From: Oscillospiraceae bacterium
GTDB taxonomy: Bacteria; Bacillota; Clostridia; Oscillospirales; UBA644
Direction of reading: 5' to 3'
NCBI GenBank assembly: GCA_902783255.1
Contig: CACZQB010000054.1
Location: 1 to 36,983 of the forward strand
Length of the DNA: 36,983 nt
Below the pieces are notes generated by a model, which saw only the letters and a list, made by a program, of their open reading frames with translations, searched no databases and was not told where the DNA came from. Numbering within the stretch: position 1 is the stretch's first letter; every line of letters begins with the position of its first letter. This document shows positions 21,901 to 31,950 of this stretch, piece by piece. Both the position numbers and the translations under genes were made by a program.

Positions 21901-23676
21901 TTATTTTTTTGAAATTTGATTGTAGATAATTAGGAAATCCTGAGGATCAAGCTTGTCTCCCGGCTCAATTGACCTGTGTGAGTATAAATCTGTTCCTTTT
22001 TCAAAAACATCGGGCAAATTTATGGGAGAATCGGTAATATTGATCGCAAAAACAATTTTTTCGATTTCAGATTTCCTGGAAAACATAAGAAAGCCATCTT
22101 CGGTACATAAAGGAATAAAACGACCGTCTTTTAAGCAATCAAGACATGCTCTGATTTTGTTGATTTTAGCAAAGAAAGAAATCATGTCGTTGTTTTCATT
22201 TCCCCACGGATAACAAAGCCTGTTCAAAGGGTCTTTCCCTCCCTCCATACCGGCCTCGTCACCGTAATAAATTGACGGAAGACCCGGAAGAAAGGCAAGG
22301 ATCGCATATGCAAGACAGGTCAGCCGTTCAGATCGTAAAACAGTCCTTATTCTTTCTGTGTCGTGTGTCCCCAGAAAGTTCATAAGACAGTTTAAAACAG
22401 GGGCAGGGTAGTCTTCACATATTTCAAGTATTTTTTCAACGAATCGCAAGCCGGATTTATTTTGAATAAAATCGATCACGGCATCCCTGAAAACATAATT
22501 CATCACACTGTCCAGCTGTTTGCCGAGAAGATATTTCCTTCGTCTGTTATAGCTGATTTTATCTGCAGCGTTTTCCCAAACCTCGCCGATAATAAGTGCT
22601 TCTTTTTTTTCTTCTTTAACTGCAGTTCTGAATCTTTCCAAAAACTCATCGGGAAGTTCGTCCGCAACATCAAGACGCCAGCCAAAAGCTCCGTAACGCA
22701 GCCATTTTCTGCCAATTCCGTCTTTGCCTGTAATATAATCCAGAAACGACACGTCAGTTTCATTTGTATTCGGGAGTATCTGAACATTCCACCAGCATTC
22801 ATAATCATCCGGCCAGTTTCTGAATCGATACCAAGAAAAATATATTGAATTTTTAGATTGATAAGCGCCTGAAGAATCGTAATTCCCGTATTTGTTGAAG
22901 TATTTGCTGTCGGCTCCAGTGTGACTGAATACGCCGTCAAGGATTATTCTTATATCGTATTCTTCAGCTTTTTTGCAAAGTGATTTGAAATCGTCAATAT
23001 TCCCCAGCATAGAATCCGGCTTTTCGTAATCGCCTGTATCATAGCGATGATTTGATGCGGATTCAAAAATAGGATTCAGATAAATAATATCGATTCCGAG
23101 ATTGTGCAAATATTCGATCTTCGACTCTATTCCCTTGAAATTTCCACCAAAAAAGTCTGAAGTATCAAGCGTACCGTCTTCTTCCCTTATATGATTGGGC
23201 GTTTCTCCCCATTGCTTTAAATTTGAATGCTTTGTTGTGTCAGGAATTCCGACCTTACAGAACCTGTCCGGAAAAATCTGATATATATTGCTGCCTGCGT
23301 ATTGTTTTGTCTCTGTAAAGCTGTTTATATATACAGTAAGTTTCCAGGGGGAAAAACTAATTTCATCGAACGGATTTGACATGTTGTTTTTGCCTATTTT
23401 ATGCGTTTTTCCGCTTGTACTGTGTATTTCAAACCAGTAAAAGTATAGTCCTTCACTGTTTATATCAAATGTTGCTGAATACACTTCATATGGTCCGTCG
23501 GTGTCTGAAAACTGTAAAGGAATAGAAATTCTTTCCCCATCTCTTTCAAATATCGCATCAACATCAAATGCAGACACTCGTCTTGAAACAAGCAGACGAA
23601 GAGTTATATCTTGTTCAATTTCAACGGCACCGAACGGTAACTTATAATAGCTGTCTCTGGAGTCATATTTAATCAT
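21901..23676 (-). CDS. GH13 alpha-glucan hydrolase (neopullulanase/cyclomaltodextrinase-like)
   Basis: The 591-residue protein has an N-terminal beta domain (about 1-110, CBM34-like), then a GH13 catalytic barrel. Residues visible are DGVFSHTG (D247, H252), GWRLDVADE with the nucleophile D336, IIGEVWENA with the acid/base E365, and FLGTHDTERI with D439. SIYYGDEAGMEG is also present. No signal peptide is seen, so it acts in the cytoplasm on alpha-glucans. As the last glg gene, overlapping glgP by eight bases, it may trim or debranch limit dextrins left by the phosphorylase; there is no GlgX in the window. Neopullulanase-type activity is inferred, not shown. Confidence 0.92.
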   Translation of the reverse strand: MIKYDSRDSYYKLPFGAVEIEQDITLRLLVSRRVSAFDVDAIFERDGERISIPLQFSDTDGPYEVYSATFDINSEGLYFYWFEIHSTSGKTHKIGKNNMSNPFDEISFSPWKLTVYINSFTETKQYAGSNIYQIFPDRFCKVGIPDTTKHSNLKQWGETPNHIREEDGTLDTSDFFGGNFKGIESKIEYLHNLGIDIIYLNPIFESASNHRYDTGDYEKPDSMLGNIDDFKSLCKKAEEYDIRIILDGVFSHTGADSKYFNKYGNYDSSGAYQSKNSIYFSWYRFRNWPDDYECWWNVQILPNTNETDVSFLDYITGKDGIGRKWLRYGAFGWRLDVADELPDEFLERFRTAVKEEKKEALIIGEVWENAADKISYNRRRKYLLGKQLDSVMNYVFRDAVIDFIQNKSGLRFVEKILEICEDYPAPVLNCLMNFLGTHDTERIRTVLRSERLTCLAYAILAFLPGLPSIYYGDEAGMEGGKDPLNRLCYPWGNENNDMISFFAKINKIRACLDCLKDGRFIPLCTEDGFLMFSRKSEIEKIVFAINITDSPINLPDVFEKGTDLYSHRSIEPGDKLDPQDFLIIYNQISKK

Positions 23677-26101
23677 AATTTACAGGCGTTACTTCCCATA
23701 TTTTTTCCGCATATTCAACAATACTTCTGTCCGATGAAAATTTGCCTGCCTTAGCTATATTGATTAATGATTTTTTGTTCCATGTAGAAGCATTTGCATA
23801 ATCGTTGTAGATCTTTCTGTGTATTTTTTTATAAGAATCAAAATCAGCAACTACCATATAAGGATCGGCAAATCCCATATCCATTGTCAGATAATTTGCA
23901 ATATCAGAAAAATTGATCCCGTTAATATTGTTATTCAGCATCGAAATTATTTCTGCAAGAACAGGGTCTTTTAAAATGTATGAAGCAGGGTAATATCCTT
24001 TTTTGTAAAGCTCGGAAACTTCTTCAGTCTTCATTCCGAAAATGTATATATTATCATTTCCTACTTCTTCCAGTATTTCTATGTTCGCTCCGTCAAGAGT
24101 TCCCAGAGTCAATGCTCCGTTGATCATCATTTTCATGTTTCCGGTTCCGCTTGCTTCTGTTCCTGCCTGAGATATCTGCTCGCTTATTTCGGATGCAGGC
24201 ATTAGGTATTCAGCCCAAGTTACGCTGTAATTTTCTAGGAAAACAACATTTATAAGCTCTGAAACACGTTTATCATTTTTTATCATCTCGGATATTGAAT
24301 TTATAAGAAGAATGATCCTTTTTGCCATATAATATGATGATGCTGCCTTTGCGGCAAATATAAATGTCGTCTTTGGTATCGTAAACTGAGGATTGCTCTT
24401 CAGCTGAACGTAAAGATATAGAATGTGCAATGCATTAAGCAGTTGTCGTTTATATTCATGGAGGCGCTTCGCATGAACATCAAAAACAGACGAAGGATCG
24501 ATCGTCGGATTGTCGATCCTTTTTATGAATCTCTTCTTGTTTTCAAGTTTTATTGCAGACAATGAGTTCAGAACAGACGGATCATCTTGAAATTTCAGGA
24601 ATTCCACAAGTTCTGATGAGTGTTTGATGAATCTGTCTCCGATGCATTCCTTCAGAAGGTTTGTTAATCCCGGGTTTGCCTGACATAGCCACCTTCTGAA
24701 ATCAATACCGTTTGTAACATTTTCAAATTTTTCCGGCATTAAGTCATAATAATCCTTGAAGACCGTATTCTTAAGAATTTCGGAATGCAGCTTTGATACT
24801 CCATTCACTTTTTTGGATGCAATTACGGATAAATTAGCCATTTTGACAGTGTCATACGAAAGAACGGCTACACGTGAAACTTTATTCCAGTTTCCGTTTG
24901 TTTTATCAAATACTTCTTTACAAAATCTCTTATTTATTTCTTTCAGTATTGAATGAAGCCTTGGAAGAATTGTTGCAAAGATCTGCTCATCCCATGTTTC
25001 TAGCGCTTCGGACATAACTGTATGGTTTGTATATGCCACTACATTCGTCGTTATATTCCAGGCTTTATCCCAGCTGTATCCGAAATCGTCGATCAGAATG
25101 CGCATAATTTCAGGTATTATCAGCGACGGATGCGTATCATTTATATGAAAAACAGCTTTTTGCGGTAAAGAATCGAGAGTTCCGTAACGTTTCATATGGC
25201 GTTTGATCACGGAATTCAAGGATGCTGAAACGAGAAAATACTGCTGCTTTAATCTTAAAGATTTTCCTTCGATATGTTCATCGGGAGGGTAGAGTATCTT
25301 TGAAATCATTTCGGCGCGCGTAGCCTCTTCACTTGCCTGAACATAGTCTCCCTGCGAAAATAAATGCATATCTATATTGAGACTGCTTTTAGCCCTCCAA
25401 AGCCGCAGTTTCGAAACTCCCTGGGTATCATATCCGGGGATCATCATATCGTAAGGAATAGCATGAACAACAGTTTCTCCTATATGATTCAACTTCATTA
25501 TGCCATTTTCCCATATTTCTTCTATTCTGCCCCCGAATTTAACATCAACAGATTCGTCAAGCCTCGGCACAAGCCAACATTCTCCGTTTGGAAGCCAAAC
25601 ATCGGGCAGCTCCATCTGCCAACCGTCAACAAGCTTCTGCTTGAACATTCCATATTCGTAGCATATGCTGAAACCGGTAGCAAGATAATTCTGAGAAGCA
25701 AGAGATGCCATAAAGCATGCCGCAAGCCGTCCGAGACCGCCGTTTCCAAGTCCCGGATCAGGCTCGCATTCATAAAGATCTTCAGGTGTAAGACGATATT
25801 TTGAGAGTGCCTGTCTGAAATTACTTTCAAGTTTTCCGCAGTAGATTGCATTTTTTAATGCTCTGCCAAGTAGAAATTCTATGCAGAAGTAATAAACCTC
25901 TTTTTCGCCGTTTTTCCTTGCTTTATTCTTAAATTGTTTCCGCCTTGCTGCATACATATCACGAAGTGCTGTTACAGTTGCCTTGTAAATATGTTCTGCA
26001 GTAGCTTCTGTCCAGTCTATTCCGACCTTCGAAAGATTTTCTTCTATTACTTCATTGAAGTCCGCTGCGGAAAATTGCGGATTTTTCATAATATCGTCCA
26101 T
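23669..26101 (-). CDS. glgP: Glycogen/starch phosphorylase
   Basis: The 810-residue protein is full length for the family. It has YYFCIEFLLGRALKNA, PDPGLGNGGLGRLAACFMASLA and the PLP site region EASGTGNMKMMINGALTLGT, including the lysine that binds pyridoxal phosphate, then LDGANIEILEEVG. It releases glucose-1-phosphate from the ends of glycogen with phosphate in the cytoplasm. The ATG is 11 bases after AAGGA. The gap from glgA is 15 bases and it overlaps the GH13 gene by eight, so the two degradative enzymes are coupled. It is probably co-regulated with synthesis at the transcript level. Confidence 0.97.
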   Translation of the reverse strand: MDDIMKNPQFSAADFNEVIEENLSKVGIDWTEATAEHIYKATVTALRDMYAARRKQFKNKARKNGEKEVYYFCIEFLLGRALKNAIYCGKLESNFRQALSKYRLTPEDLYECEPDPGLGNGGLGRLAACFMASLASQNYLATGFSICYEYGMFKQKLVDGWQMELPDVWLPNGECWLVPRLDESVDVKFGGRIEEIWENGIMKLNHIGETVVHAIPYDMMIPGYDTQGVSKLRLWRAKSSLNIDMHLFSQGDYVQASEEATRAEMISKILYPPDEHIEGKSLRLKQQYFLVSASLNSVIKRHMKRYGTLDSLPQKAVFHINDTHPSLIIPEIMRILIDDFGYSWDKAWNITTNVVAYTNHTVMSEALETWDEQIFATILPRLHSILKEINKRFCKEVFDKTNGNWNKVSRVAVLSYDTVKMANLSVIASKKVNGVSKLHSEILKNTVFKDYYDLMPEKFENVTNGIDFRRWLCQANPGLTNLLKECIGDRFIKHSSELVEFLKFQDDPSVLNSLSAIKLENKKRFIKRIDNPTIDPSSVFDVHAKRLHEYKRQLLNALHILYLYVQLKSNPQFTIPKTTFIFAAKAASSYYMAKRIILLINSISEMIKNDKRVSELINVVFLENYSVTWAEYLMPASEISEQISQAGTEASGTGNMKMMINGALTLGTLDGANIEILEEVGNDNIYIFGMKTEEVSELYKKGYYPASYILKDPVLAEIISMLNNNINGINFSDIANYLTMDMGFADPYMVVADFDSYKKIHRKIYNDYANASTWNKKSLINIAKAGKFSSDRSIVEYAEKIWEVTPVNYD

Positions 26102-26116
26102 TTACTTGTTTTCCTT

Positions 26117-27520
26117 TTACTTTTTATATAATTCGTAATATTTGCGGGCTGATGACTTCCATGTGAAATCGGAATTCATCGCATTTTTGACCAGTTCGTT
26201 CCATTTGTTTTTGTCTTCAAATGTCGCTATCGCACGATTTATCGTATCGAGCATATGATGAGCATTATAGTCATTGAATACAAAACCGTTTTCGCCGTCA
26301 TATATGCTGTCTTTAAGTCCGCCTGTTGCACGAACGATCGGCAATGCGCCGTATCTGCATGCGACCATCTGCACGAGTCCGCACGGTTCTGTCCTGGATG
26401 GCATAAGTATCATATCTGCTCCGGCATAAATACGAGAGGCCATTGCGGTATCATACATGATTTTTACCGACATTTTATTTGGATATTGAGATGCTACCGT
26501 GGCAAAAAAATCCTCATAATGGACATCTCCTTTTCCCAGAATGATAACCTGAACACGTTCTTCGAGCAACTGTCGAATAATACATGCAACAAGATCAAAT
26601 CCTTTATGCTCAACAAGACGTGAAATAATGCCGATTACGGGAATGTCCGGGTCAACAGGTAATCCGAATTCTTTCTGGATATTCTCCTTGTTGTCCTTTT
26701 TGCCATCGAGATTATTTAATGAATATCTTTTAACGATATTCGGATCTGTCCACGGATTATATCTGTCGATATCAATGCCGTTAAGTATTCCGCTTATTTT
26801 AAAACTTCTTGCGTTAATAATGCTTTCAAGACCGTGAGCATAATACGGCGTTCTGATTTCTTCCGCATATGTCGGGCTTACTGTGTTTACTGCGTCGGCA
26901 AGTTCTATCGCGCCCTTCATCAGATTGACGGAACCGTCATATTCCACGGCATTTGTGTCTTGCGGATCTATATCGAGAACATCAGACATTATTTCTTTGC
27001 TGAATATACCCTGATACTGAATATTGTGTATCGTGAATACCGTCCTGATTCCGGAGTATTGCTCCAGTTTTTTATATTTCAGTGTTGCGTATATCGGAAC
27101 CAGCGCAGTATGCCAGTCGTGAGCGTGAATTACATCGGGAATGAAATCGATATGCGGAAGAATCTCGAAAACGGATTTGCAGAAAAACGCGAATCTTTCG
27201 GCATCGTCAAAATGTCCGTAAATGCCTTTCCGTTTGAAATAATACTCATTATCGATCAAATAGTATTTTATTCCTTCCAGTTCAATCATATGGATCCCGC
27301 AATACTGATTTCTCCAAGAAAGCTTTACGGTGATACTCTTTACAAAGCTGATTTTGTCTTTGATGTTTTGTTGAATATCCGAATAAAGCGGTAAAACAAC
27401 ACGAACATCATTATTTGGGTTTATCTTCTTCAGTGCTTTAGGCAGAGCTCCTATAACATCCCCGAGTCCTCCAGTTACAACAAACGGATAACATTCGGCT
27501 GCAACAAATAAAATCTTCAT
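26117..27520 (-). CDS. glgA: Glycogen synthase (ADP-glucose, GT5)
   Basis: The 467-residue protein has the GT5 start KILFVAAECYPFVVTGGLGDV, DVIHAHDWHTALVP, GIFSKEIMSDVLD, VSPTYAEEI and the C-terminal MILMPSRTEPCGLVQMVACRYGALPIVRATGGL. It elongates alpha-1,4-glucan from ADP-glucose. The usual ADP-glucose-binding K-T-G-G-L reads V-T-G-G-L here, so the lysine (Lys15 in E. coli) is replaced. The rest of the domain is intact, and a Val/Ala at this position may be a clostridial variant. GGAGGG precedes the ATG. It is fourth in the glg operon. Confidence 0.96.
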   Translation of the reverse strand: MKILFVAAECYPFVVTGGLGDVIGALPKALKKINPNNDVRVVLPLYSDIQQNIKDKISFVKSITVKLSWRNQYCGIHMIELEGIKYYLIDNEYYFKRKGIYGHFDDAERFAFFCKSVFEILPHIDFIPDVIHAHDWHTALVPIYATLKYKKLEQYSGIRTVFTIHNIQYQGIFSKEIMSDVLDIDPQDTNAVEYDGSVNLMKGAIELADAVNTVSPTYAEEIRTPYYAHGLESIINARSFKISGILNGIDIDRYNPWTDPNIVKRYSLNNLDGKKDNKENIQKEFGLPVDPDIPVIGIISRLVEHKGFDLVACIIRQLLEERVQVIILGKGDVHYEDFFATVASQYPNKMSVKIMYDTAMASRIYAGADMILMPSRTEPCGLVQMVACRYGALPIVRATGGLKDSIYDGENGFVFNDYNAHHMLDTINRAIATFEDKNKWNELVKNAMNSDFTWKSSARKYYELYKK

Positions 27521-27559
27521 TTCATACCCTCCAATTCATAAAATTTAACAGACCATCTA

Positions 27560-28672
27560 TCATACTATACTGTTCTTTTCAAGCACAAACGGATATGAGG
27601 AGTGTCCGGCAAGAACTCTGCCGTTCTTTATTACGCATTTTTTGTCAATTATAGCATAGTTTATATTTGCGTTATCTCCTATTACTGCACCCTGCATAAT
27701 TACGCAGTTTTTTACCTTTGCGCCTTTTCCGATATAAACTCCGCGCGAAACAACACAGTTTTCAAGGTCGCTGAGAATAAGAGAACCGTTTGCTATAAGG
27801 GAATTTTTTACGGTAACATCCGAGCCGTAGCGGGTAGGGGCCTCGTCTCTTACTTTTGTATAGATCGGATAATTTTTGTTGAAAATTTCATTTCTTATGT
27901 TTTTATCCAGTAAATCCATATTTGCTTCAAAAAGAGATCTGTTTGAATCGATTTTTGCAGCATAACCCTCAAATTTGTATCCGAAAATCTTCAAAGAATG
28001 AGCTCTTTTTGCTATAATATCCTTTTCAAAACTCAGCTGACCCACCGCAACCGCTTCATTAACAAGCGCTACGAGGAGGCTCCGCTTTATTATCCACATA
28101 CCAAGAGATATATTGTTTTCTCCGTCAGGCGCAATTCCTACATATGCAGTCACAACTCTGCCTGTTTCATCTATGTCGTATAATGTGCTGTTCAGAGATT
28201 TGTCTGTAGCGCATTTTCTTTGATAAATAACGGTAATATCCGCATTTACAGACTCATGATATTTGATTATTTTACTGTAATCCATATTGCATACAGTATC
28301 ACAGTCCGCGAGAACAACATATTCTTCGTTGATCTTTTCAAGGGTTGATATAATACTTTTCAATGCGTCAAGACGACCTGCATATAGCCCGGAACCGTTT
28401 GAAAAACTGTATGGCGGAAATACGGCGAGTCCGCCGAACTTTCTGGACAGATCCCATTCTTTACCTGACCCGAGGTGACTTAGTAAAGACTGATAATTGT
28501 TTCTTGCAATCACGCCTACGGATGTTATACCGGAGTTGACCATGTTTGAAAGCACAAAATCAATCAATCTGTAACGTCCGCCGAAAGGGACCGAGCCAAG
28601 CGTTCTTTTTTTTGTAATTTCCGGAAGATTATGATCATGTATTCCTGAAAAAATAATACCTACAGCTGACAT
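27560..28672 (-). CDS. glgD: Glucose-1-phosphate adenylyltransferase subunit GlgD
   Basis: The 370-residue protein has the GlgC-like fold with FGGRYRLIDFVLSNMVNSGI, ADCDTVCNMDYSK and a C-terminal left-handed beta-helix (SDVTVKNSLIANGSL and onward). The nucleotide loop GGxGxRL of active GlgC is replaced by SGIHDHNLPEI, so it is probably a non-catalytic or regulatory partner, as in Bacillus and clostridial GlgCD. It joins GlgC to make ADP-glucose from glucose-1-phosphate and ATP. AAAGGATG precedes the ATG. It follows glgC by 16 bases. Confidence 0.95.
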   Translation of the reverse strand: MSAVGIIFSGIHDHNLPEITKKRTLGSVPFGGRYRLIDFVLSNMVNSGITSVGVIARNNYQSLLSHLGSGKEWDLSRKFGGLAVFPPYSFSNGSGLYAGRLDALKSIISTLEKINEEYVVLADCDTVCNMDYSKIIKYHESVNADITVIYQRKCATDKSLNSTLYDIDETGRVVTAYVGIAPDGENNISLGMWIIKRSLLVALVNEAVAVGQLSFEKDIIAKRAHSLKIFGYKFEGYAAKIDSNRSLFEANMDLLDKNIRNEIFNKNYPIYTKVRDEAPTRYGSDVTVKNSLIANGSLILSDLENCVVSRGVYIGKGAKVKNCVIMQGAVIGDNANINYAIIDKKCVIKNGRVLAGHSSYPFVLEKNSIV

Positions 28673-28688
28673 TTTTTTACATCCTTTC

Positions 28689-29891
28689 TTAAATTATCGG
28701 CTCGTCTGAGCGGTCTATCATTTCCCCCGGAGCAATTATTTCGTTATCTTCAATAACTGCACCGCTGCCGATTACAGCAATTTTGCGCCCGTCTGCATCT
28801 TCTTCTCCGCCGATTACGGCATTTTCGCCTATCACAGTATGATCTCCTATAATTGCGTTGACAATCCTTGCGCCCTTATTAATTACTGCATCCTGCATAA
28901 TAATAGAATCTTTTATGTATACATCTCTGTCTACAAATACCTTGTAGAAAATAACGGAGTGGTCAATTGTTCCGTATATTTCACTTCCCTCGGAAACAAT
29001 TGTGTCTTTAAGCGTTGCTCCGTCGCCTATATACTGCGGCGGACAAACCGGATTTCTTGCGTAGATTCTCCAGTCAGGATTATTTATTATATCGCTCGTC
29101 TCATCGTTTAAAAGATCCATGTTTGCTTCCCAGAGACTGTCGATTGTTCCTACATCTTTCCAGTATCCGTTGAAGGGGTAAGCATACATTTTTTCGCCGC
29201 TGTTAAGCATCTGCGGAATAATGTTTTTACCGAAATCGTTTGAAGACTCGCTGTTTGCATCATCTTCAATCAGATATTTCTTAAGCTTGTTCCATGAAAA
29301 AACATATATACCCATTGATGCCTCGTTGTTTTTCGGAACTTTGGGCTTTTCTTCAAAGCTTACAATTTTACCGTCAGAGGCAGTGTTCATTATACCGAAA
29401 CGCGATGCCTCGGCAATAGGAACCTTTATTACGGCAATTGTCGCATCGGCGCCTTTTTCTTCATGATACTCTATCATTTTTGAATAATCCATAGAGTATA
29501 TGTGATCGCCCGACAGAATAAGAACATAATCAGGTGAATACTGTTCTATAAACCTTATATTCTGGAATATGGCGTTTGCAGTTCCTTTATACCACGCAGT
29601 TCCGCTGTTTTGCTGATACGGCGGCAGGATATAAACGCCCCCGTATAGCCTGTCAAGATCCCACGGAAGGCCGTTTCTGATATAACGGTTGAGTACAAGG
29701 GGCTGATACTGCGTCAGTACACCTACAACATCAATTCCGGAATTGATACAGTTAGATAGAGTAAAATCAATAATTCTGTATTTTGCTCCGAACGGCACTG
29801 CAGGCTTTGCAATGTTTTTTGTCAGCACATGGAGGCGGCTGCCCTGCCCACCGGCAAGAAGCATTGCAATACACCTGTTTTTCTTAATCAT
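28689..29891 (-). CDS. glgC: Glucose-1-phosphate adenylyltransferase (catalytic subunit)
   Basis: The 400-residue protein has the active-site loop [48 protein letters not shown] (catalytic Asp) and SFEEKP, with a C-terminal beta-helix. It catalyses ATP plus glucose-1-phosphate to ADP-glucose and pyrophosphate, the committed step of glycogen synthesis, in the cytoplasm. AGGAGG is seven bases from the ATG. It lies 34 bases after glgB and shares its transcript; GlgD is the partner subunit. Allosteric control by sugar phosphates is usual for the family and is not visible here. Confidence 0.97.
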   Translation of the reverse strand: MIKKNRCIAMLLAGGQGSRLHVLTKNIAKPAVPFGAKYRIIDFTLSNCINSGIDVVGVLTQYQPLVLNRYIRNGLPWDLDRLYGGVYILPPYQQNSGTAWYKGTANAIFQNIRFIEQYSPDYVLILSGDHIYSMDYSKMIEYHEEKGADATIAVIKVPIAEASRFGIMNTASDGKIVSFEEKPKVPKNNEASMGIYVFSWNKLKKYLIEDDANSESSNDFGKNIIPQMLNSGEKMYAYPFNGYWKDVGTIDSLWEANMDLLNDETSDIINNPDWRIYARNPVCPPQYIGDGATLKDTIVSEGSEIYGTIDHSVIFYKVFVDRDVYIKDSIIMQDAVINKGARIVNAIIGDHTVIGENAVIGGEEDADGRKIAVIGSGAVIEDNEIIAPGEMIDRSDEPII

Positions 29892-29925
29892 AAAAGGTTC
29901 CTCCTTTATTTATTGATACTTTATT

Positions 29926-31773
29926 TTATTTTTTTGATTTCAGACAGATCATTGATAACGGCGGAACGGTCAGTGATATCTGCTGGGGAAAGCCATGCTG
30001 ATAAAACGGATAAACGTCAAGCAATCCATTTTGAATACCGCTACCGCCGTATCGAATTTCGTCAGATGAGAATATTTCCGTATATAAACAGTTTTCAGGA
30101 ACTCCTATGCGATAATCATATCGGGTAACGGGAGCAAAATTGAAAACGAAAATAAGATCTTCGGTTTTGCAAATTCGCATAAAAATTATGATATTCTGAT
30201 TGACATCGTTGTTTGATATCCATCTGAAACTTTTGTTCGTATCGTCATCTTGCCAAAGGGAGGGATGTTCCAGATAAAAATAATTCAGTTCTCGGATATA
30301 ATACAGCAATTGTGAATGGTCTTTATTATCAATTAAACTCCAGTCAAGGGATAATTCAGGGTTCCATTCGCTCCTTTGTCCGAATTCGTTTCCCATAAAA
30401 GAAAGTTTTTTCCCGGGATGTGCAATCATGTAACCGTAAAATAGCCTTAATCCAGCAAATTTATCGTTTTCACTGCCGAACATTTTTTCCAACAGACTCT
30501 TTTTATCGTTTACAACATCATGAGAAAACGGGAGAATATATTTTTCGGAAAACGTATACGACTCAGGAAAAACAATATTTTTGTGCTTATTTTTTCTGAA
30601 AAAAGGATCTGTCATTGCATATTCGATTGTATCGTGAGTCCATCCCATATTCCATTTGAAAGTAAAGCCTAGTCCTCCTGCATCCGTAGGCGAAGTTACC
30701 ATTTGCCAACCGTTGCTTTCTTCTGCAACAGTGAAAACATCAGGATAGTTATCTGAAATAATCTTGTTCAGTTTTTTCAAAAAATTCAGTGCTTCAAGAT
30801 TTTCCCGCCCGCCAACCTCATTTTCCGACCATTCTCCGGGATTTCTCTCAAAATCAAGATATATCATTGATGCTAAGCTGTCAACTCGGATACCGTCGAT
30901 ATGAAATATATCGATCCAGTATGTCGCATTGGAAATTAAAAACTTTTGAACCTCAGGTTTGCCAAAATCAAATGTACATGTCTTCCATAAAGGTTGCTCG
31001 CGTTTTGATTCGTCTTCATATTCGTAACACCAGTTGCCGTTGAATTTGTATAATCCGTGACTGTCTTTAGGAAAGTGCACAGGTTGCCAGTCAAAGATTA
31101 CTCCTATGCCGTGTATGTGACAGTAGTCAACAAGATATTTTAATCCGTCAGGAGAACCGTAGCGTGATGTCGGAGCATAATAGCTTGTTATTTCGTATCC
31201 CCATGAACCGTAAAACGGGTGCTCCATAATGGGCAGCAGCTCTATATGGGTATATCCGTTTTCCTTAACATATTTAGTGAGTTCTTCAGCTATTTGCGTA
31301 TAACTCATAAATGAACCGTCAGAGTTTCTTTTCCACGATCCAAGATGACACTCATAAATATTTAATGGCGATTTTCTGATATTTCTTTTTTTTCTTGACT
31401 GCATCCATGCATCGTCAGACCATTTAAAAGTATTATGGTCATATATCTTTGAAGAAAAATAGTTATCAATGCTTGTATAAAATGAATATGGGTCAGTTTT
31501 TTCGAATGAGCCGAATTCTGAAATTAAATTATATTTATAAGAAGTAAAAAAATCGATCCCTTTTTTCCGTAATTCAAACTCGTTCGGAACACCGTTTGGT
31601 TGCATTAAAAAATCGGGGTCATTTTTTTCCCAGTTGTTGAAATCTCCGTACACATATACCTTTAAAACATCGGGAGCCCAAATGCGGAAAATACATTCTC
31701 CGTCAACAATATGTGCGCCGTAATACTCATATGCTTTGCAATCAATATTTTCTGCGTCTGGGATGATACTCAT
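29926..31773 (-). CDS. glgB: 1,4-alpha-glucan branching enzyme (GH13)
   Basis: The 615-residue protein has an N-terminal CBM48-like domain (about 18-115, FRIWAPDVLKVYVYGDFNNW), then the GH13 barrel: HPFYGSWGYEITSYYAPTSRYGSP, DGIRVDSLASMIYLDF (nucleophile Asp), FTVAEESNGW (acid/base Glu) and LPFSHDVV (third Asp). A C-terminal all-beta domain closes the protein. It moves alpha-1,4 chain segments to form alpha-1,6 branches. AAGGAG precedes the ATG at 31773. It is the first gene of the glg operon, reading from the promoter at 31810-31838. Confidence 0.97.
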   Translation of the reverse strand: MSIIPDAENIDCKAYEYYGAHIVDGECIFRIWAPDVLKVYVYGDFNNWEKNDPDFLMQPNGVPNEFELRKKGIDFFTSYKYNLISEFGSFEKTDPYSFYTSIDNYFSSKIYDHNTFKWSDDAWMQSRKKRNIRKSPLNIYECHLGSWKRNSDGSFMSYTQIAEELTKYVKENGYTHIELLPIMEHPFYGSWGYEITSYYAPTSRYGSPDGLKYLVDYCHIHGIGVIFDWQPVHFPKDSHGLYKFNGNWCYEYEDESKREQPLWKTCTFDFGKPEVQKFLISNATYWIDIFHIDGIRVDSLASMIYLDFERNPGEWSENEVGGRENLEALNFLKKLNKIISDNYPDVFTVAEESNGWQMVTSPTDAGGLGFTFKWNMGWTHDTIEYAMTDPFFRKNKHKNIVFPESYTFSEKYILPFSHDVVNDKKSLLEKMFGSENDKFAGLRLFYGYMIAHPGKKLSFMGNEFGQRSEWNPELSLDWSLIDNKDHSQLLYYIRELNYFYLEHPSLWQDDDTNKSFRWISNNDVNQNIIIFMRICKTEDLIFVFNFAPVTRYDYRIGVPENCLYTEIFSSDEIRYGGSGIQNGLLDVYPFYQHGFPQQISLTVPPLSMICLKSKK

Positions 31774-31809
31774 TTTTGCTCCTTATGAATTATGTATTCT
31801 TCTTTTTTT

Positions 31810-31838
31810 ATTTTACCACAGTTTGCATATTTTTTCAA
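31810..31838 (-). promoter_or_regulatory. Sigma-A promoter of the glycogen operon
   Basis: The minus strand reads TTGAAA, 17 bp, TAAAAT. The predicted start gives a leader of about 30 bases before glgB. Confidence 0.75.
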
Positions 31839-31887
31839 TGATAATAAGTGAAAAATTTCTAAAAAAATAAAAATAATAATAAAAGTG

Positions 31888-31916
31888 TTGAAATCTAAAA
31901 TAAAATATGGTAAAAT
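31888..31916 (+). promoter_or_regulatory. Promoter of the alpha/beta hydrolase - THUMP methyltransferase operon
   Basis: TTGAAA, 17 bp, TAAAAT. It diverges from the glg promoter; the two -35 boxes are 49 bases apart. Confidence 0.75.
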
Positions 31917-31950
31917 ATATACAAAAATATTCGTGAAAGGGGAATATACA

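Noticed and set aside
26834..27394. Long plus-strand open frame (186 codons)
   Set aside because: It lies antisense to glgA and has no domain or ribosome site.
31885..31950. Upstream TTG start for the alpha/beta hydrolase
   Set aside because: The TTG is inside the promoter, and GTG 31951 has a well-spaced AAAGGGG.
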